DNA of 30,996 bases from positions 1-30,996 of the forward strand of contig NW_005178537.1 in assembly GCF_000350225.1 (NCBI RefSeq), read 5' to 3'. This DNA is from Chondrus crispus (lineage: Eukaryota; Rhodophyta; Florideophyceae; Gigartinales; Gigartinaceae). Positions 27,941 to 30,996 of this stretch are shown here, piece after piece. Both the position numbers and the translations under genes were made by a program. Every line of letters starts with the position of its first letter. Position 1 is the stretch's first letter. The notes under the pieces were generated by a model that saw only the letters and a list, made by a program, of their open reading frames with translations, was not told the DNA's origin and ran no database searches.

Positions 27941-28795
27941 CACTCTGAGGCAGTGTCCACCGGAATAGATTGTTAAAAGGTGTCTCTAATCTGGCTTCTG
28001 TGACAGATCACAGGACTCGGTAGTAAGCGCTTCTACGTCGGACAGGGCGCTCGCGGCGCTCAGAGTAAAGGAGCGATGTATTTATGCGGAAGCAAGAGAA
28101 TGGGGCAAAGTCCACGCATGCGTCTCCCCGGGTTCCCCGGATCCCAACGCAGCATGCTGCCTTTATTTACAAAACCCGAATGGGTGCGGCAATCCGCACT
28201 CTCCGCTCCGTGTCGTCCCTGTCAGGCGACGACAGTTGCGCTGCGCCCTACACACCTCCTGGTCAGACAGACCAGGACCACTGCTGTGCTGCAGTGGGGC
28301 TTTTCGCTCGGCGGTAGGCCCATGACGTACTTACATTACCCAGAGGGGTACGGGTGCGCATTGACGCTAGCTCTTACAAAGGCTACGCACCCGGAATCGC
28401 AGTATCAGAGGTGGCTGTCCACTCACCTCTGCGGCAGGCTCGCGGTACGAGGCCAGCCCTGCTACGCCCCAAGGCATCGTGCCGTAGACATCTCGCTCTC
28501 TAGCTATCTTTGCGAGCGCAGGGCGTTACACTTCACCGTCTGAAGTCCTTCCACCGCTTCGCATAAATGGTCAAATGTGCCCCCGGTTTTGCGATGCTCC
28601 CGAAAAATCGGAGCCATTGGCCTTGAAACGATGGACTCTATTTCACGGTAATCAGGTCCAAAGTTGCGGTGTAGTACGGTACCCTTCTGAGTGGTAGTCC
28701 AGACACAATGCGTATTCTCCTCATTGCCACTCTGTACAACTGTAGTCTACTGTACCAGCAGACTACTTGTACAGTTGTAATCTGCGTGTCTGCTT
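27941..28795. other. Unassigned spacer
   Basis: No gene is supported. An ATG-initiated frame of 155 codons (28076-28543) has no motif. An imperfect inverted repeat at 28735-28778 (TACAACTG and CAGTTGTA arms with inner TAGTCT/AGACTA) recalls the palindromes of the LTRs but has no LTR around it. A perfect CTCGCTGA-AA-TCAGCGAG hairpin lies at 28803-28820, just past the end. Confidence 0.4.
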
Positions 28796-29821
28796 TTGAA
28801 GCACTCGCTGAAATCAGCGAGTTCCAGTGCAGCACAGCCAGGTTACATACCCCGGGCGGTTCAAGAGGTTTCCAAATGTCATGAAAACTACATCAATGGC
28901 CCCCCGCCTCCGCCTTCCCATTTGCCCCCCCCCCCCCCCCTCCACCCGCCCCTCCAACCCCCCACCGCCCTCTCCACATCCGCCCAGCAATCCCATCTCC
29001 GTCCTTCTCACCTTTCGCTCCACCTCCCCCCTCACACCTCGCTCCACCCCCCTTCGTCGTCGCACCCGCGCCGCGGCCCGCTGCTCCCCACGGCGCAACC
29101 CCCGGACCGCCACCGCGTCATCCAGGTGCCTCTGCCGCAGCAACCCCAGCCGCAACTCCAGCCCCCGCACCGCTAGGGACAGCAAACTTCCATGCAGCAC
29201 CCGTCTCATCGCATGCAGTGACAGGTGCTTACAAGACAAGCCATCCCTTCGCAAGAGGCCAGTGTCCATCAGGTGCAGCAGGTTTCGATGACGCAACAGC
29301 CAAACCATGCCCACACTCCGCAGCAGGCGCAGGTGTCGAGCCAAGGGCCTTCTCAAGGAACGCCGCCGCAGGCTTCGACCCAAAAGCATGCGCAGCAAAT
29401 GGCGCAGCAGGGGCATGGACAAAATCATCGCATACAGCAGGGTACAGAGCAATCTCAGCAGGATGCGGGGCCCAGTCAGGCGCAAGGTGGACAGCGGTCA
29501 ATGGGATCCCGAGCGGATGCTCTCGGTGTGAGCGGAATGGCGGACGGTGATCGGCCTGCCGCCTCCAGACAAGAACAAGAAGGTACGGACCAAGGCTGCA
29601 GCCAATTAAAAGTGGAAGACGCTCTCGCCTATCTGGAACAGGTGAAGCAAGAGTTCAATTCTCACCCCGATGTGTACGACCACTTCTTGGATATCATGAA
29701 GGAGTTCAAGGCCAACTCGATTGACACCACAGAGGTTATTCGGAGGGTAATCACGTTGTTCGAGGGAAGAAAAAGACTTACACTAGGGTTTAATACCTTT
29801 CTACCACCAGGGTACAGGATT
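28796..29821 (+). pseudogene. Sin3 corepressor N-terminal fragment with PAH1 domain
   Basis: One reading frame holds a Pro-rich then Gln-rich N-terminus ([23 protein letters not shown]) and a clear paired amphipathic helix 1 domain at 29606-29821: [41 protein letters not shown]. Sin3 is the scaffold of a histone deacetylase complex, and PAH domains bind repressor peptides. TAG at 29174 and TGA at about 29213 interrupt the frame before the domain. A run of 16 C (28925-28940) lies in the Pro-rich part. The PAH2, PAH3 and HDAC-interaction regions are absent; sequence passes straight into a kinase domain. The N-terminal limit is uncertain and the remnant is most likely not functional. Confidence 0.75.
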
Positions 29822-30813
29822 TCAGAGCGGATGATCCTTTCATACTCTCTGAAATCTTGTCCCAGGAGATCGGCAAGGCTCGTGAGGCAACGTTTACCAT
29901 GCTGTGGACAAAGACAGTAGTTTTGTGGCGCTCAAAAAGGTCAAACTGGAGAGCTCGCGCAACTGGAAGCTGTACAAGGTCGAGGTGCAAAAGATGCAGA
30001 ACCAGTACAAGGCGGACAACGTAATGGATTGCTAGGATGTATTCAGAAGCCGCAACGAGCTGTGGATTGTGAAGGAGTACATATCTGCCCGGACTTTAGC
30101 GGACTTACTATCCAAGAAGCGAGGGGCGGAGTTTCAACGGTCGCAGCAAGCACAGGGCGAGGGGGCTGGCGAGGTCGCTGGCGAGGTCGCTGGGGGGCGC
30201 AAGATGGAAGAGAGCGTGATCGCATACATATGCCGTGGGGTGTTGCGCGGGCTGGAAACCTTGCACTCGATCCGACGCGTGCATCACAACATCAAGGAGG
30301 ACAACGCTCTGCTGGACATGGACCGGGTCGGTGAAGATCGCGGACTTTGGGTTCTGCGCCGAGCTCTCCCGCGGGTTCGGGAAGCGCAACACGGTGGTGG
30401 GGACGCCCTACTGGATGGCGCCCGAGGTGATCCGCGGGGCCAATTCCGACTGCAAGGTGGACTTGTGGTCGACGGGGATCCTGGCGCTCGAGTGCGCGGA
30501 GGGCAAGCTGCCGCACTTGGAAACGTCGCCGATCCGGGTGATTTTCCTGATCGCGACGCAAGGCGCACCGGAGCTGAGCGAGGCGGCGAGATGGTCGGAG
30601 ACGATGCGTGAATTCATTGGGCTGTGTTGTAAGGTCAAGGCGGAGGAGAGACGGTCGGCTGAGGAGATGTTGCAGCATGAGTTTATTGAGAGAGCTTGCT
30701 CGCAAGCAGACGCGGCCGGGGTTTTCCCAGAGGCTTGCGACCTGAGATTTAGGAAGAGGAGGGAAGGGCGGACGAGGGGGTTTAGCAATTATCAGTTCCA
30801 GACGGAGTGGTAG
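29806..30813 (+). pseudogene. PAK/STE20-type protein kinase domain, degenerate
   Basis: Kinase sequence runs through three frames: [18 protein letters not shown] (29821 on), a shift near 29886 into [20 protein letters not shown] (ATP loop and Lys), TAG at 30033, NELWIVKEYISA, and the catalytic loop HHNIKEDN, where HRDIKxDN is expected. A further frameshift near 30325 leads to KIADFGFCAEL, VGTPYWMAPEV, DLWSTGILALE and IRVIFLIATQGAPEL, ending at TAG 30811. DFGFC and the IAT-GxPEL motif point to the PAK branch of STE20 kinases. The catalytic Asp is Asn and the Arg is His, so it would be inactive even without frameshifts. No CRIB domain precedes it; the Sin3 PAH1 does. Confidence 0.82.
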
Positions 30814-30952
30814 AGAGGTGGAGAGTTAGAGAAGTGGAGAACTAGAGAGCTAGGTACACGGTAGATAGAGGGGCGGCTTTTTGTAAAATACCGTAGGAGA
30901 GAAGGCAAGTATAATCCTCTCTCCTCAAAGGAGCTTGGCTACCACAGCGACA

Positions 30953-30996
30953 GTCAGCAAGCAGAGCAAGGCAGCAAGCAGAGCAAGGCAGCAAGC
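30953..30996. repeat. Short tandem repeat at the right edge
   Basis: A 17-base unit, GCAGCAAGCAGAGCAAG, occurs about 2.6 times and runs to the window end. The preceding 30814-30952 is A/G-rich (GAGA-type) without a gene. Confidence 0.7.

Noticed and set aside
28076..28543. ATG-initiated frame of 155 codons
   Set aside because: No recognisable motif and no supporting context; kept only as part of an unassigned spacer.

Overview
The window reads as repeat-dominated nuclear DNA of a eukaryote. It holds two chromodomain-bearing Ty3/gypsy retrotransposons, a tyrosine-recombinase (DIRS-like) retroelement, a solo LTR and a decayed Sin3/PAK-kinase fragment. There is no bacterial operon structure. 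The host cannot be named from the sequence. A red macroalga or a stramenopile would fit the mix of gypsy and DIRS-like elements, GC-rich composition and intron-poor gene remnants, but that is inference.

Region 1 (1-7243, minus strand) is Ty3/gypsy element A: partial 3' LTR at the window edge, polypurine tract, pol (protease, RT, RNase H, integrase, chromodomain), gag, a putative primer-binding site, and the proximal part of the 5' LTR. gag and pol are uninterrupted, but the third acidic residue of the integrase DDE triad is Gly.

Region 2 (7244-22129, plus strand) is a much larger Ty3/gypsy element B, bounded by 639-bp LTRs that I count as differing at 17 positions. Gag is intact. Pol is one frame broken by three stops and carries a changed protease motif. 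Pol ends at a polypurine tract (15223-15232), where a normal chromovirus would begin its 3' LTR. Instead about 6.2 kb of extra DNA follows, ending at a second copy of the same palindrome-plus-polypurine module (21455-21487) beside the true 3' LTR. The extra DNA carries an antisense reading frame of about 775 codons, interrupted once by TGA. A and B lie head to head.

Region 3 (22130 to about 27940, minus strand) is a decayed tyrosine-recombinase retroelement: ORF1, RT, RNase H, a methyltransferase-like region and a tyrosine recombinase. It has frameshifts, stops, an insertion of about 1.2 kb between RT and RNase H, and a 599-bp solo LTR (22540-23138) inside the recombinase gene. That LTR is related to the LTR of B. 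A 20-bp near-identical direct repeat marks both ends of this element.

Region 4 (about 27941-30996, plus strand) holds roughly 850 bp with nothing recognisable, then a chimeric pseudogene: a Pro/Gln-rich Sin3 N-terminus with a PAH1 domain runs directly into a PAK/STE20-type kinase domain that has frameshifts, a stop and a changed catalytic loop. A short tandem repeat reaches the right edge.

The most unusual item is element B: a 14.9-kb gypsy element whose 3' cargo is an antisense protein gene framed by duplicated polypurine modules.
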